DNA of 64,000 bases, from assembly GCF_018603435.1 (NCBI RefSeq), contig NZ_CP075682.1, forward strand, positions 1,426,001-1,490,000, written 5' to 3'. The DNA is from Chryseobacterium sp. ZHDP1. GTDB taxonomy: Bacteria; Bacteroidota; Bacteroidia; Flavobacteriales; Weeksellaceae. The position numbers and the translations under genes are program-made. This document shows, one piece after another, positions 63,908-64,000 of the stretch. The notes under the pieces are model-generated. The model had not been told where the DNA came from. It was given only the letters and a program-made list of their open reading frames with translations, and searched no databases. Positions within the stretch are counted from its first letter, which is position 1; every line of letters begins with the position of its first letter.

Positions 63908-64000
63908 ATGAAAAAAATTGTCGTAATTATTGCAGCATTTGCTTTAACCCATATCAATGCGCAGAAAGTTAATGAGCCGAAAGATCATCCTGAAGAATGG
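63908..64000 (+). CDS. Exported protein, partial; probable subclass B3 metallo-beta-lactamase N-terminus
   Basis: Only the first 31 residues are inside the window: a signal peptide (MKKIVVIIAAFALTHINAQ) followed by KVNEPKDHPEEW. From memory, GOB-type subclass B3 metallo-beta-lactamases of related genera begin their mature part in a very similar way (QVVKEPENMPNEW). The zinc-binding motifs are beyond the edge, so this is a suggestion only. Confidence 0.45.
   Translation, partial: MKKIVVIIAAFALTHINAQKVNEPKDHPEEW

Overview
The window looks like chromosome from a Chryseobacterium-like member of the Bacteroidota (Flavobacteriia, Weeksellaceae). The evidence is: type IX secretion and gliding genes (gldJ, porU, porV); many start sites preceded by the Bacteroidota -7 element TAnnTTTG; many secreted proteins whose signal peptides end in Ala-Gln; a DHA2/HlyD/TolC efflux operon; and, at the right edge, the N-terminus of what resembles a Chryseobacteria-type subclass B3 metallo-beta-lactamase.

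Left accessory island (about 1-12,900). It contains a type I restriction-modification module (hsdS partial, hsdM) with a small Xre regulator. Next come an ECF-like sigma factor and a Cas12f/TnpB-like protein, 1 nt apart, with a structured leader upstream and a guide-RNA-like element downstream. Then there is a caspase-like protease with a partner of unknown function. The island ends with a replicative integrative element: winged-helix protein, Toprim primase, a 75-bp tandem repeat that may be an origin, a VapE-type ATPase, an excisionase-like protein and a tyrosine integrase. The integrase lies directly against the 3' end of mnmE, a known type of integration target.

Most notable system (about 2,479-4,800). 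The Cas12f-like protein has lost the RuvC catalytic residues at both positions that can be inspected, and it stops before the zinc-ribbon/RuvC-III part. It is translationally coupled to a sigma factor that carries an extra C-terminal helix-turn-helix. Downstream is a multi-hairpin RNA ending in ATACAAC followed by a guide-like tract. The first 10 nt of that tract, plus the base before it, recur in the leader of the same operon. This matches a nuclease-dead Cas12f plus sigma factor arrangement for RNA-guided transcription. The Cas12f-like gene has an apparent 1-nt frameshift near 4,411, so it is either an inactivated copy or a sequencing error.

Core chromosome (about 12,999-64,000). It carries tRNA modification (mnmE), a small redox operon with a Crp/Fnr regulator, an M24 aminopeptidase, topoisomerase IB, pruA, small lipoproteins, two collar-type secreted proteins, an AraC regulator, a thioredoxin-fold protein, fabH, corA, a patatin phospholipase, tag, a VWA lipoprotein, a TetR/TolC/HlyD/DHA2 efflux operon, holB, an outer-membrane protein/lptC/anmK cluster, a Nudix hydrolase, murF, gldJ divergent from porU-porV, an FUSC membrane protein, a phosphopantetheinyl transferase, ahcY, a membrane-anchored EEP hydrolase and a glyoxalase.

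Intergenic DNA holds several long perfect hairpins with a TTC loop, a seven-copy heptamer repeat next to a promoter, a candidate small RNA, and tandem inverted-repeat elements that split the efflux operon. No tRNA, rRNA or CRISPR array was recognised.
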